A stretch of DNA of 64,000 nucleotides from Candidatus Eiseniibacteriota bacterium (GTDB lineage Bacteria; Eisenbacteria; RBG-16-71-46): assembly GCA_016178725.1 (NCBI GenBank), contig JACOSV010000058.1, positions 62,001 through 126,000 of the forward strand, read 5' to 3'. Positions 17,085 to 25,258 of the stretch are shown here, in pieces. Position numbers and translations under genes: made by a program. The notes under the pieces were generated by a model, which did no database searches, was not told the origin of the DNA, and was given only the letters and a program-made list of their open reading frames with translations. Every line of letters starts with the position of its first letter. The stretch's first letter is position 1.

Positions 17085-17777
17085 ATGAAGCACGTGCTGA
17101 TCGTCGAAGACGAAGAGGGTCTGCTGGAAGGACTGGCGCACAACTTCCGTTACGAGGGCTACGACGTCCTCACCGCGCGCACGGGGCCCGAGGGGCTCAA
17201 GGCGGCGCTCAAGCAGAAGCCGGACCTCGTCGTGCTCGACATCATGCTGCCCGAGAAGGACTGCTTCACCGTGCTCAAGGAGCTGCGGCTGCGGCATCGC
17301 GAGATGCCGGTGCTGGTGATCACGGCGCGCAACTTCGAGGCCGACGTGCTCAAGGGCTTCGACCTCGGCGCGGACGACTACCTGACCAAGCCGTTCGGCA
17401 TCAAGGAGCTGCTCGCGCGCGCCAAGCGGCTGATCCAGCGCGGCCCGAGCGCCGCCGGCTCACCCGGGCCGACCGTCTACACGTTCGGCGACGTCGAGGT
17501 GCGCTTCGAGCCGCGCGAGGTGCTCAAGACCGGCAAGCAGGTGGCGCTCTCGTTCAAGGAATTCGAGCTGCTCAAGTACATGATCGAGCACCGCGGCCGC
17601 ACCGTGTCGCGCGAGGAGCTGCTCGAGGAGATCTGGGGCGTGGACGAGGAGCTGGGCGTCACGACGCGCACCGTGGACACGCACGTCTCGAACCTGCGCT
17701 CGAAGCTCGGCGCGGGGTTCGCGCAGCCGTTCATCGTCGCCGTGCACAAGGTCGGCTACAAGTTCGTCGAGCCCTGA
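17085..17777 (+). CDS. OmpR/PhoB-type response regulator
   Basis: 230 residues from the ATG; a GTG at 17076, nearer the GGGAGGA site, would add VDA. The receiver domain has the acidic pair at E8/D9, phosphoacceptor D52, T80 and K102. It is followed by a winged-helix DNA-binding domain (VALSFKEFELLKYMIEHRGRTVSREELL, TRTVDTHVSNLRSKLG, VHKVGYKF). It binds DNA as a phosphorylated dimer and is the partner of the histidine kinase just upstream. Four bases after its stop a short lipoprotein-like frame begins. Confidence 0.92.
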   Translation: MKHVLIVEDEEGLLEGLAHNFRYEGYDVLTARTGPEGLKAALKQKPDLVVLDIMLPEKDCFTVLKELRLRHREMPVLVITARNFEADVLKGFDLGADDYLTKPFGIKELLARAKRLIQRGPSAAGSPGPTVYTFGDVEVRFEPREVLKTGKQVALSFKEFELLKYMIEHRGRTVSREELLEEIWGVDEELGVTTRTVDTHVSNLRSKLGAGFAQPFIVAVHKVGYKFVEP

Positions 17778-17781
17778 GCGG

Positions 17782-18123
17782 GTGACCCCCGGCCGCACTT
17801 CCGGGTCCCGCGGCACGGCGCTCTCGGCCGCCCTCCTGCTGGCGCTGACGGCAAGCGCCTGCGCGTGCCACGAGGCCGCGGATTCGTCGGCCGCCGCCCC
17901 TGCGCCGTCCGCCGCCGGCGACATGGCCCGACGTGCCGCCGAGGATCATGACGCGCATCGCACGGGATTTGCTCCGCTCGACCGGGAGCGACTAGCTCTT
18001 CTTCTCGGTCGGGCCCATCGGGCCCGGATCGCGCCTCGGACTAGCCGAGCAGCTCGAGGTCCGCCAGATCCCGAGGGCGTCCGAGCGCGCGTTTGTTGCG
18101 GATCAGCTGCTCGCGGCCGATGA
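17782..18123 (+). CDS. Short lipoprotein-like frame, 3' half probably replaced
   Basis: A GTG 4 nt after the response regulator stop opens 113 codons. The first about 65 residues make sense: basic start, hydrophobic core (LSAALLLALTASAC lipobox) and a Ser/Ala/Pro-rich spacer. From about 17990 on, however, the frame runs antisense through the orphan cytochrome tail and then the nucleotidyltransferase 3' end, giving Arg/Ala-rich sequence typical of GC-rich shadow translation. The likeliest reading is a lipoprotein gene, co-transcribed with the two-component system, whose 3' end was lost at the rearrangement. Expression is uncertain. Confidence 0.35.
   Translation: MTPGRTSGSRGTALSAALLLALTASACACHEAADSSAAAPAPSAAGDMARRAAEDHDAHRTGFAPLDRERLALLLGRAHRARIAPRTSRAARGPPDPEGVRARVCCGSAARGR
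17994..18031 (-). repeat. Orphan copy of the cytochrome c 3' end
   Basis: On the minus strand this encodes DPGPMGPTEKKS and, with the preceding CTA at 17992, a stop codon. The intact cytochrome gene ends DPGPVGPTEKKS-stop. The 38 bp match 18682-18719 at 35 positions. It lies 10 bp beyond the stop of the nucleotidyltransferase gene and is not attached to any cytochrome reading frame. Confidence 0.85.
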
Positions 18124-18475
18124 ACGGGCAGTCGAGATCGCCCATCTTCCCGCTCACGCGATCGCGCCAGGCTTCGTCGAACGATACGCCGGTCAGCGAC
18201 GTGAGCACGTCGATCCGACGCGGCGCGACGCCGATCTGATAGACGATCCCGGGCGTCCGGAGATCCGCCTCGCTCAAGTCCTGGAGTGGAGCGCCGAACG
18301 CCTCCAGCGCGCGATGCACCCGGGCGGCGTTCTCCGCCGTGGGCTCGACCCAGATGTCGAGGTCGCCGGTCGCGCGCGGTCGCGCATGCAGCGACACGGC
18401 GTATGCGCCGACGATCAGATAGCGCGCTTCAGCCGCGGAGAGTTCGCGCAACAGCGCGATGAAGTCGTTGCTCAC
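18041..18475 (-). CDS. Small nucleotidyltransferase (DUF6036/AbiEii-like)
   Basis: 144 residues. The core 'YLIVGAYAVSLHARPRATGDLDIWV' is the nucleotidyltransferase signature: a Gly-Ala loop, then R-x-T-x-D-L-D with two metal-binding aspartates. 'GVAPRRIDVLTSLTGVSFDEAW' supplies the third Asp strand, followed by a short helical end (GREQLIRNKRALGRPRDLADLELL). This compact family is close to antitoxin/toxin nucleotidyltransferases of the AbiEii and MNT type, which transfer nucleotides to RNA or protein partners. It overlaps the small upstream gene by 47 bp, so the two are translated together. The pair lies between two copies of the cytochrome c 3' end. Confidence 0.8.
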   Translation of the reverse strand: MSNDFIALLRELSAAEARYLIVGAYAVSLHARPRATGDLDIWVEPTAENAARVHRALEAFGAPLQDLSEADLRTPGIVYQIGVAPRRIDVLTSLTGVSFDEAWRDRVSGKMGDLDCPFIGREQLIRNKRALGRPRDLADLELLG

Positions 18476-18641
18476 CGGCGTCCCATCCCTTGAACCGCCA
18501 GAGTTCGAGGCTCAACTGCCACGCGGACTCGAGCCGCTCCTCGGGCGTGAGGCGCGCCCAGAACGCCCGGTCGATGCGATCGGCATCGGGGCCGAGTCGC
18601 GCCTTCTCGCCCGTGATCGGAGTCGTGCGACGTCCATCCAT
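18429..18641 (-). CDS. 70-residue partner of the nucleotidyltransferase
   Basis: 70 residues, charged and helical, with 'FWARLTPEERLESAWQLSLELWRFKG'. Short proteins with a TPEERL-x-W-x-LS pattern are often found directly before nucleotidyltransferase genes like the one here, as a two-gene toxin-antitoxin-like unit; that pairing is from general knowledge and not proven for this pair. The 47-bp overlap with the next frame supports a shared function. No ribosome binding site is clear. Confidence 0.65.
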   Translation of the reverse strand: MDGRRTTPITGEKARLGPDADRIDRAFWARLTPEERLESAWQLSLELWRFKGWDAGEQRLHRAVARTLRG

Positions 18642-18679
18642 GCGGCGAGCCTACCACGGCGTCGCCGCGTCCGATTCCG

Positions 18680-19654
18680 TCAGCTCTTCTTCTCGGTCGG
18701 CCCCACCGGGCCGGGATCGTGGGTCGAGGGCGGCACGGTCTTGATGTAGCGGTAGATCGCGCGCAGGTCGTCCTCGTCGAGCTTCATCAGTCCCTGCCAC
18801 GGCATCGGTGAGCCGGGCAGCAGGCGCCCGGCGCGCAGCCGCGTGACGAACTGATCCTCGCTCATCGATCCGAGCCGGCCGTGCGTGGGATCGACGGTGA
18901 TGTTGGGCGTCGACCAGTAGCGGCCCCGCTCGTCGGTGATGAATCCCGCCGAGCCGCCGAGCCTGGGCCCCGTGAAGGCGCCGGTCTTCTCGTCGCGCTG
19001 CGTGTGGCAGCTCACGCACAGCGCCACCGATTCGACCAGGTAGCGTCCGTTCTCGGCCGTCGCGCCCCGCGGACTCTTCGCCGTGACGTCGGGCTTCGGC
19101 CCGACGGGGCTGGCGAGCACGGTCGCCTTCAGCACGCTGCCCAGCGCCGAGTACCGATGCGCCGACACGACGTTGTGCACCGGCGGCTGCGCCTTGAGGT
19201 ACGACACCACGGCGATCAGATCTTCGTCCGAGAATCCCTGGAATTCCATGAACGGCAGCAGCGCGCGGCCGTCGATGCCGACGCCGCTGCGCAGCGCGCG
19301 CGCGATCGCCTTCGCCGGCGCGGCGCCGATTCCGGTCTCGGCGTCGGGCGTGATGTTGCGCACGTAGAACGTGCCCGGCGGGATGTCGAAGACCCGTCCG
19401 CCGATGAGCGGCACGTCGGCGCCGCTCAGCATCGCCTGCACCTGCGTCGTGTCGCCGTGGCACTGCGCGCAGTTGGCCATGTCGCGGACGATGTAGCGCC
19501 CGCGCGCGACGACGGCGCTGTCGGTGGACGCCTCGAGGGGCGGATACGGCGTCGCGGCGAACGAGAGGTGCTGCCGCGAGGCGACGAAGACCGCGATCCC
19601 CGCGACGAGCACCACCACGAGCACGACCAGGATCAGCAGGACCTTGCGGATCAT
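18680..19654 (-). CDS. Dihaem c-type cytochrome, membrane anchored
   Basis: 324 residues. One N-terminal membrane helix (KVLLILVVLVVVLVAGIAVFVAS) anchors two periplasmic cytochrome c domains with haem sites CAQCH (about residue 62) and CVSCH (about residue 212). Downstream methionines in each domain can be axial ligands. The arrangement is that of alcohol-dehydrogenase-type subunit II and related electron carriers, so it probably hands electrons to a terminal oxidase; no dehydrogenase gene is adjacent. AAAGGAAGG lies 6-14 nt before the ATG. Its terminal 38 bp occur again at 17994-18031. Confidence 0.9.
   Translation of the reverse strand: MIRKVLLILVVLVVVLVAGIAVFVASRQHLSFAATPYPPLEASTDSAVVARGRYIVRDMANCAQCHGDTTQVQAMLSGADVPLIGGRVFDIPPGTFYVRNITPDAETGIGAAPAKAIARALRSGVGIDGRALLPFMEFQGFSDEDLIAVVSYLKAQPPVHNVVSAHRYSALGSVLKATVLASPVGPKPDVTAKSPRGATAENGRYLVESVALCVSCHTQRDEKTGAFTGPRLGGSAGFITDERGRYWSTPNITVDPTHGRLGSMSEDQFVTRLRAGRLLPGSPMPWQGLMKLDEDDLRAIYRYIKTVPPSTHDPGPVGPTEKKS
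18682..18719 (-). repeat. Cytochrome c 3' end (repeat partner)
   Basis: Last coding bases of the intact cytochrome gene; matches 17994-18031 at 35 of 38 positions. The two copies are in the same orientation, 688 bp apart, and bracket the nucleotidyltransferase pair. Confidence 0.85.
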
Positions 19655-19688
19655 CGACGCCTTCCTTTCCGGTGACGGGTGGACATCC

Positions 19689-20618
19689 TCACGGCCGAAC
19701 CTCGGACGACCCGCGCTCCGCCGCCGCGCGCGCGAGCCGCGCGAACTCCTCGAGCGTCAGCGTCTCGCCGCGGCGCTGCGGATCGATCCCCGCCTGACGG
19801 GCGAGCCGCGCGACCGCGTCCTTGCCGAGCGCGAGCGTCTCCTCGAGCGTGTTCATCAGCTGCTTGCGGCGCATGTGAAACGAGCCGCGGATGACGCGGA
19901 ACAGCAGCGCCTCGTCGGGCACGTCCACCGGCGGGTGGTCGCGCAGGAAGAACCGCACCAGCATGCTGTCCACGTCGGGCCGCGGCCAGAACGACGCGGC
20001 GGTCACGCGCATGAGCGGCTCCATCCGCGCGTGGTAGCGCGCGAACAGCGTCAGCGCGCCGTACTCGGGCGTGCCGGCGGCGGCGGCGAGGCGCTCGGCG
20101 TACTCCTTCTGCACCAGCAGCACCGCACGCGTCACCACCGAGCGCTGCGCGAAGATCCGTTCGAGGATCGGCGTGGTGATGTTGTACGGGATGTTGCCGA
20201 CCACCACGAGCCGTTCGGCGCCGTGTTCGGCGGCGAGCGCCGCGAGATCGAGCTCGAGGAAGTCGCCCTCGATCAGATCCACGCCGGGGAAGCCGGCCGC
20301 CTCCTCGCGCATCGCCGCGGCGAGCCCGCGGTCGAGCTCGACCGCGATCAGCTTCCGCACGCGGCGGGCGAGGCGGAACGTCAGCGCGCCCGCGCCCGGA
20401 CCGATCTCGACCGCCACGTCGGCGGGATCGAGCCGCGCGTGGTCCACGATGCGCTCGGCGGTCTCCTCACGGATCAGGAAGTTCTGGCCGAAGCGCTTGC
20501 GCGGCGAGAGGCCGTGCACGGCGAGCAGATCCTTGACGCGGGCGGCTTCGCCGGGCTCGGTCGCGGCGCGGCGGCGCACGTACGCGGAGGCGCGCGGCGC
20601 GCGCGGCGGACGGACCAT
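19689..20618 (-). CDS. rsmA: 16S rRNA (adenine1518/1519-N6)-dimethyltransferase RsmA (KsgA)
   Basis: 309 residues. 'RKRFGQNFL' at the N-terminus, motif I 'AVEIGPGAGALTFRLA', 'AVELDRGL' and the catalytic 'VGNIPYNITTPIL' (N-x-P-Y) are diagnostic of KsgA. The C-terminal domain shows 'FWPRPDVDSMLVRF' and 'RGSFHMRRKQLMNTL'. It dimethylates two adjacent adenines in helix 45 of 16S rRNA during late 30S assembly. The N-terminus is 30 residues longer than usual and basic, so a downstream start is possible. It is the last gene of the minus-strand run metG, kinase, tatD, HEAT protein, rsmA. Confidence 0.95.
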   Translation of the reverse strand: MVRPPRAPRASAYVRRRAATEPGEAARVKDLLAVHGLSPRKRFGQNFLIREETAERIVDHARLDPADVAVEIGPGAGALTFRLARRVRKLIAVELDRGLAAAMREEAAGFPGVDLIEGDFLELDLAALAAEHGAERLVVVGNIPYNITTPILERIFAQRSVVTRAVLLVQKEYAERLAAAAGTPEYGALTLFARYHARMEPLMRVTAASFWPRPDVDSMLVRFFLRDHPPVDVPDEALLFRVIRGSFHMRRKQLMNTLEETLALGKDAVARLARQAGIDPQRRGETLTLEEFARLARAAAERGSSEVRP

Positions 20619-20699
20619 CGCCGCAGTGTAGGCGAGCCGGCGCGGCGGCGTGAAGTCCGAAGCCCGTGTCGCGGCCCGGCGCGCGGCGAACGCCGCGGT

Positions 20700-21764
20700 C
20701 TACGCGCTCAGCTTCTGGATGCCGCCGTCGAGCGCTTCGCGCGCCATGTCGCGCGCGTAGGGATCGGCGCTGGTCGCCACGATCTGCCGCAGCGCCGCCT
20801 GACCGTCCTCGCCCAGATCCATCAGCGCGTACGCGGCGTGATGGCGCACCCACCACGAGGCATCGGTGAGCCGCGCCGCGAGCGCGTGAATCGCGAGCGG
20901 CGTGCGCACGCGTCCCAGCGCCCGCGCCGCCTGCGCGCGCACCTGCCAGGCGTCGTCCTTGAGCGCGGCGATGAGCGACGTGCCGCACTCGATCGCCTGC
21001 AGCAGGCCGAGCGCACGCGCCGCGGCGGCGCGCATGTCGACGTCGCCGCCGGCGAGCCGCCGTTCGAGCAGCGGTCGGGCGGAGCGCTGCGCGCGCAGCC
21101 CGATCACGTCCACCATCGCGATCTCGAGCCGCGGGTGCGCGACGCCGCGCGTCAGCGCATCCTCGATCACGGTGGCGCCGCTCCGGCCGTAGGCGCGCAG
21201 CAGCGCCGCCAGCGCCGCGCGCGGGCGCTTCGCCAGCGCCTGCGGATGCGCGAGCAGCCAGCGCAGCGCGCCGCGGTCACGGTAGCGCGCGAGGGCCGCC
21301 GCCGCCGCCTGCGTGACGATCTCGGGTCCGCGCGCCATCGCTTCGCGCAGCAGGCGCCACGACGCGCGGGAGCGGAGCAGCGCGAGCCGCCGTGCGGCGA
21401 GCACGCGACGCCACGGCGAATCGTCGGTGAGCGCGCGGCGCTCGGCCGCGGCGTGGCGCAGCCGCGTCAGCGCGGTCGAGAGCCGCAGCCATTCGGCGCG
21501 GTCGAGCTTGAGCGGGAGCGATTCGAGCACGGTCCATGCGGTGCCGGCGTCCGCGGCATCCATCGCGCGCAGCAGGTCGGCGGCGCCGACGGTGTCGTCG
21601 AAGAACGCGGCGACGGTGCGCGTGAGCTCGGCGCGGCCGCGGCGGGCGCGCAGGCGCTGGCGGCGGCCCACGGCGCGCACGCCGAACACGGTGGTCGCGA
21701 TCATCATCATGACGACGATGATCGCGATCACGGGCGGCATCCCGAGATCGGTGGAGATGGACAT
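20700..21764 (-). CDS. HEAT-repeat protein with N-terminal membrane helix
   Basis: 354 residues. A membrane helix at residues 10-31 (PPVIAIIVVMMMIATTVFGVRA) is followed by a helical linker and at least five HEAT/PBS-lyase-type repeats from about residue 190 (for example 'DVDMRAAAARALGLLQAIE', 'AWQVRAQAARALGRVRTPLA', 'SWWVRHHAAYALMDLG'). Such repeats form a curved protein-binding scaffold, here on the cytoplasmic face or periplasmic side. No enzyme motif is seen. The gene lies between tatD and rsmA with gaps of 41 and 81 bp. Confidence 0.75.
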   Translation of the reverse strand: MSISTDLGMPPVIAIIVVMMMIATTVFGVRAVGRRQRLRARRGRAELTRTVAAFFDDTVGAADLLRAMDAADAGTAWTVLESLPLKLDRAEWLRLSTALTRLRHAAAERRALTDDSPWRRVLAARRLALLRSRASWRLLREAMARGPEIVTQAAAAALARYRDRGALRWLLAHPQALAKRPRAALAALLRAYGRSGATVIEDALTRGVAHPRLEIAMVDVIGLRAQRSARPLLERRLAGGDVDMRAAAARALGLLQAIECGTSLIAALKDDAWQVRAQAARALGRVRTPLAIHALAARLTDASWWVRHHAAYALMDLGEDGQAALRQIVATSADPYARDMAREALDGGIQKLSA

Positions 21765-21805
21765 GCTCGGCCTGTTTTCGGCAGGTCCGGCCCGGCGCTT
21801 GAGCG

Positions 21806-22579
21806 TTACGCGGGGCCGCCCGGCGGCGCGCGGAAGAGATCGCGCGCGTTGGCGGTGGTGATGCGGTCCACGTCCGCCGCCGTCCAGCCGCGCAGCTCGG
21901 CGAGCCGCGGCACGATCCGCGCGAGCAGCCCGGGCTCGTTGCGGCGCAGCGAGCGCGGCTCGGGCTCGAGATACGGCGCGTCCGTCTCGAGCACCAGCAT
22001 CTCGGCGGGCGCCGTGCGCACCGCCTCTTCGAGCGGCGCGTGGCCGTACGTCAGCACGCCGCCGATCCCGAGCTTGAAGCCGATCGCCGCGGCGCGCTCG
22101 ACCGCCGCGGGCCCGTCGTCGAAGCAGTGGAGCACGCCGCCCGCCGCCGGGCGCATCGTCTCGAGGATCGCGAGCGTCTCCTCGAGCGCCGAGCGCTGGT
22201 GGATCACGACCGGCAGGCCGAGCTCGTCGGCGAGCCGCACCTGCGCCCGGAACCAGCGCTCCTGATCGGCGCGCGGCGCGTGATCGCGGTAGAAGTCGAG
22301 GCCGGTCTCGCCGATCGCGACGACGCGCGGATGGCGCGCGTGGTCGCGCAGCGCGGCGAGATAGTCGTCGCCGACGCGGCCCGATTCGCCGGGATGCACG
22401 CCGACCGCGAGGTAGACGTTCGCGTGCTCGCGCGCGAGGTCGTGCGCGCGCGGCACGATCTCGGGCGCGTAGGCGATCTCGATCAGATGCGTGACGCCGG
22501 AGTGGCGCGCGCGGTCGAGCACGTGCACACGGTCCTTGTCGAAGCGCCTGTCGCAGAGATGGCAGTGCGTGTCGATCAT
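21806..22579 (-). CDS. tatD: TatD family metal-dependent hydrolase
   Basis: 257 residues, normal length. The metallo-hydrolase barrel is complete: 'MIDTHCHL' (HxH), 'GVHPGES', 'AIGETGLDFYRD' (metal Glu), 'VIHQRSA', 'GVLHCFDD' and 'LVLETDAPYLEPEP'. TatD proteins are Mg-dependent 3'-5' DNA exonucleases or related hydrolases, and their gene often follows metG. The start overlaps the kinase stop by 4 bp (ATGA), so translation is coupled. Confidence 0.93.
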   Translation of the reverse strand: MIDTHCHLCDRRFDKDRVHVLDRARHSGVTHLIEIAYAPEIVPRAHDLAREHANVYLAVGVHPGESGRVGDDYLAALRDHARHPRVVAIGETGLDFYRDHAPRADQERWFRAQVRLADELGLPVVIHQRSALEETLAILETMRPAAGGVLHCFDDGPAAVERAAAIGFKLGIGGVLTYGHAPLEEAVRTAPAEMLVLETDAPYLEPEPRSLRRNEPGLLARIVPRLAELRGWTAADVDRITTANARDLFRAPPGGPA

Positions 22580-23364
22580 GCGCCGCCCATCGCCGCGAGC
22601 CGGTCCGCCGCCTCGGCGGCTCGCGGGCGGTCGGCGGGCCGCATGGCGAGCAGCGCCTCGATCAGCTCCTGGAGCGCGGTCGGCGTCGCGGCCGGGAGCG
22701 GCGGCGGCGGCTCGGACGCGACGCGCGTCGCGACCGCCGCGACCTGCGCGCCCCCGAACGGCGGATGGCCCGAGATCATCTCGTAGAGCAGGAGCCCGAG
22801 GCCGTAGGCGTCGGTCGCCGCCTCGGGCGGCCGGCCGAGCGCCGTCTCGGGCGCCATGTACTCCGGCGTGGCGTCGAGCGTGCGCGGGCCGCCGTCGGCG
22901 ACGGCCTGCGTGCAGAAGTCGGCGACCTTCGCCGCGCCGTTCGCGGCGAGCAGCACGTTCTCGGGCTTGAGGTCGGCGTGCAGGACGCCGAGCCCGTGCG
23001 CAAACGCGAGCGCCGCGGCGACTGCGCGTCCGGTCGCGAGCGTCTCGCGCAGCGGCACGGGCCCGTGCTCGACGCGCTCGCGCAGCGTGCGGCGGCCGAC
23101 GATCTCCATCGCCACGAACGCCATGTCGCCCGTGTCGCAGACGTCGAGCGTCGCGACGATGTGCGGGTGGCGGAGCGCCAGCGCGCGGCGCGCGCTCGCG
23201 AGCCAGCCGTCGCGCGCGGCCGCGGTGGCGATCAGCGCGGGATGCGGCACCTTGATCGCCACGGCAACGCCGGACCGCGTGTCCTCGGCGCGGTACACGG
23301 TCCCGCTGCCGCCGGCGCCGAGCAGCTCCTCGATCCGGTAGTGGGCGAGCGTGCGGCCGATCAT
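22576..23364 (-). CDS. Compact serine/threonine protein kinase
   Basis: 262 residues, only a kinase domain with no membrane helix or sensor. Gly loop LGAGGSGTVY and ATP-anchoring K38 (VAIK) are intact, and the activation end has APE (171-173). Two standard motifs deviate: the catalytic loop reads H129-A-D131-L-K-P-E-N instead of HRD, and the Mg motif is D149-F-C instead of DFG. The catalytic Asp, Lys and Asn remain, so activity is still plausible. It sits between metG (44 bp upstream) and tatD (4-bp overlap), an unusual site for a kinase in a translation/housekeeping run. Confidence 0.85.
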   Translation of the reverse strand: MIGRTLAHYRIEELLGAGGSGTVYRAEDTRSGVAVAIKVPHPALIATAAARDGWLASARRALALRHPHIVATLDVCDTGDMAFVAMEIVGRRTLRERVEHGPVPLRETLATGRAVAAALAFAHGLGVLHADLKPENVLLAANGAAKVADFCTQAVADGGPRTLDATPEYMAPETALGRPPEAATDAYGLGLLLYEMISGHPPFGGAQVAAVATRVASEPPPPLPAATPTALQELIEALLAMRPADRPRAAEAADRLAAMGGA

Positions 23365-23408
23365 CGTGGTCTCGCGACGGAGCGCGGCGCGGCGGGCGCG
23401 CGACGCGC

Positions 23409-25145
23409 CTACGCCCTGGCCTCGAGCTCGATGCGCGGGAAGAGGCTCTTCACCTCGCCGAGCGTGCGGCCGGCGACCGGCGATGCGGCCGGCGCCGCGC
23501 CCGCGAACGACGGCCGCGCGTCGTCGCCGCGCGCCTCGCCGGGCGAGCCGGAGAGCGCGAGCAGGCGCCACAGCTCCTCGCTCTTCGCCGGGATCGCCGG
23601 CCACGCCGCGATCGCCGTGAGCCGCAGCGTCTCGAGCAGGGCGTGGATCGCGGTCGCGAGCTCGGGCTCGCGCGCCGGATCCTTGGCGAGCGCCCACGGC
23701 TTGACGCGCTCGATGAACTCGTTCGCGCGCACCACCGGAACCCACGCCGCGGCGAGCGCATCGTGGATGCGCAGATCGCCGAACGCCTGCGGCACGTCGT
23801 CGGCTGCGCGCACCGCGGCCGCGATCAGCGCTTCCAGCGCCTCGCGCGCCGCGGCGTCCTGAAGCGCCTCGGGCCGCCACGTCGCCGGCGCGGTGCCGGC
23901 GAAGTATTTGTGCACCATCGTGACGCTCCGGCTCGCGAGGTTGCCGAGATCGTTCGCGAGGTGCGTGTTGCAGTGCTCGACCAGTTGCTCGAGCGTGAAC
24001 TCGCCGTCGCGGCCGGTCGGGATCGCATCGAGCAGGTAGAAGCGCAGCGCGTCGGCGCCGAAGCGCTCCGCGAGCTCGACCGGGTCCACCACGTTGCCCG
24101 CGGACTTGGAGAGCCGCTCGCCGCGCGCGTAGATGAATCCGTGCACGTAGATCTGGCGCGGCAACGGCACGCCCGCCGCGAGCAAGAGCGCCGGCCACAG
24201 CACGCAGTGGAAGCGGCTGATGTCCTTGCCGATCAGGTGCAGCGCGTTGGTGAACTTCTTGGTCGTCGTGCCCGCCCACGCGGCGCCGGGCTTGCCCTGC
24301 CCGTCGAGGTCCTGGAACGCGTCCTCGCGCGCGGCGCCCGGGCCGGCGACTTCGTTCTCGCGCGCGAGCCACCACAGCGAGTACTTGCGCTCGGGCCAGC
24401 CGATCGCCGAGAGGTAGTTGAGCAGCGCGTCCGCCCACACGTAGACCGTGTGCCCTTCGGCGCCGGCGATCTCGTCGGGGAGCGCGACGCCCCACGGCAC
24501 GTTGGGGCGCGTGACGCTCACGTCCTGCAGCCCGTCCTTGATCACGTTGAGCACTTCGTTGCGCCGGTACTCGGGCTGGATGAAGTCCGGGTGCGCCTCG
24601 ACGTGCTTGAGCAGGGCCTCGTCGTACTCGGAGAGGCGGAAGAAGAAGTTGGTCTCGCGCACCTTCTTCGGCACGGTGCCGTGGATCGGGCAGCGCCCGT
24701 CGCCGTCGAGATCCTTCTCCTGCTTGAACTCCTCGCAGCCCTCGCAGTAGAGGCCTTCGTAGGCCTCCTCGAACAGCACCGGCTCGCCGGTCTTCGGGCT
24801 GCGCGCGTCGTGCAGCCGGCGGAAGAGCTCCTGCACCGCCAGCTCGTGGCGCGGATCGGTGGTGCGTATGAACTGGTCGTACGAGATGCCGAGCACCTTC
24901 CACGCCTGCTTGAACGCCGGCACCAGCTCGTCTACGAACGCGCGCGGCGTCTTGCCCGCGGCCTCGGCGGCGCGCGCGATCTTCTGCCCGTGCTCGTCCG
25001 TGCCCGTGAGGAAGAAGACGCTCTCGCCGCGCTGACGGTGGAAGCGGGCGATCGCGTCGGCCAGCACCTTCTCGTACGCGTGGCCGAGGTGCGGCCGGCC
25101 GTTCACGTAGTCGATGGCGGTGGTGATGTAACAGCGGGCGGGCAC
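23409..25145 (-). CDS. metG: Methionyl-tRNA synthetase
   Basis: 578 residues. Class I signature HLGH at 19-22 and the KMSKS loop as RLSKS at 344-348. A single zinc knuckle is formed by C134, C137, C152 and H155. The anticodon-binding helical domain follows, with 'NTHLANDLGNLASRSVTMV'. It has no C-terminal EMAP-II-like tRNA-binding domain, so it is the short form. It charges tRNA-Met for initiation and elongation. It leads the operon metG-kinase-tatD-HEAT-rsmA, and a TATACT -10-like box lies 31 bp upstream of its ATG. Confidence 0.97.
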   Translation of the reverse strand: MPARCYITTAIDYVNGRPHLGHAYEKVLADAIARFHRQRGESVFFLTGTDEHGQKIARAAEAAGKTPRAFVDELVPAFKQAWKVLGISYDQFIRTTDPRHELAVQELFRRLHDARSPKTGEPVLFEEAYEGLYCEGCEEFKQEKDLDGDGRCPIHGTVPKKVRETNFFFRLSEYDEALLKHVEAHPDFIQPEYRRNEVLNVIKDGLQDVSVTRPNVPWGVALPDEIAGAEGHTVYVWADALLNYLSAIGWPERKYSLWWLARENEVAGPGAAREDAFQDLDGQGKPGAAWAGTTTKKFTNALHLIGKDISRFHCVLWPALLLAAGVPLPRQIYVHGFIYARGERLSKSAGNVVDPVELAERFGADALRFYLLDAIPTGRDGEFTLEQLVEHCNTHLANDLGNLASRSVTMVHKYFAGTAPATWRPEALQDAAAREALEALIAAAVRAADDVPQAFGDLRIHDALAAAWVPVVRANEFIERVKPWALAKDPAREPELATAIHALLETLRLTAIAAWPAIPAKSEELWRLLALSGSPGEARGDDARPSFAGAAPAASPVAGRTLGEVKSLFPRIELEARA

Positions 25146-25176
25146 GGGCGTCTCCGGTCGGTGAACGAGGCGCGGC

Positions 25177-25182
25177 AGTATA
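25177..25182 (-). promoter_or_regulatory. -10-like box for metG (TATACT)
   Basis: The minus strand reads CCGCTATACTGCC here, 31 nt before the metG ATG. It resembles the sigma-70 -10 consensus, and a near-identical GCTATACT stands before the SurA-like gene (40064-40069). No convincing -35 lies 16-18 bp upstream. Confidence 0.4.
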
Positions 25183-25258
25183 GCGGAAAGGCCGAGCGCC
25201 CTTTCCGCGCCGGCCCCGTCTGCGTGATAGTCGCCGGGATGCTCCGTATCTGGAGGCG

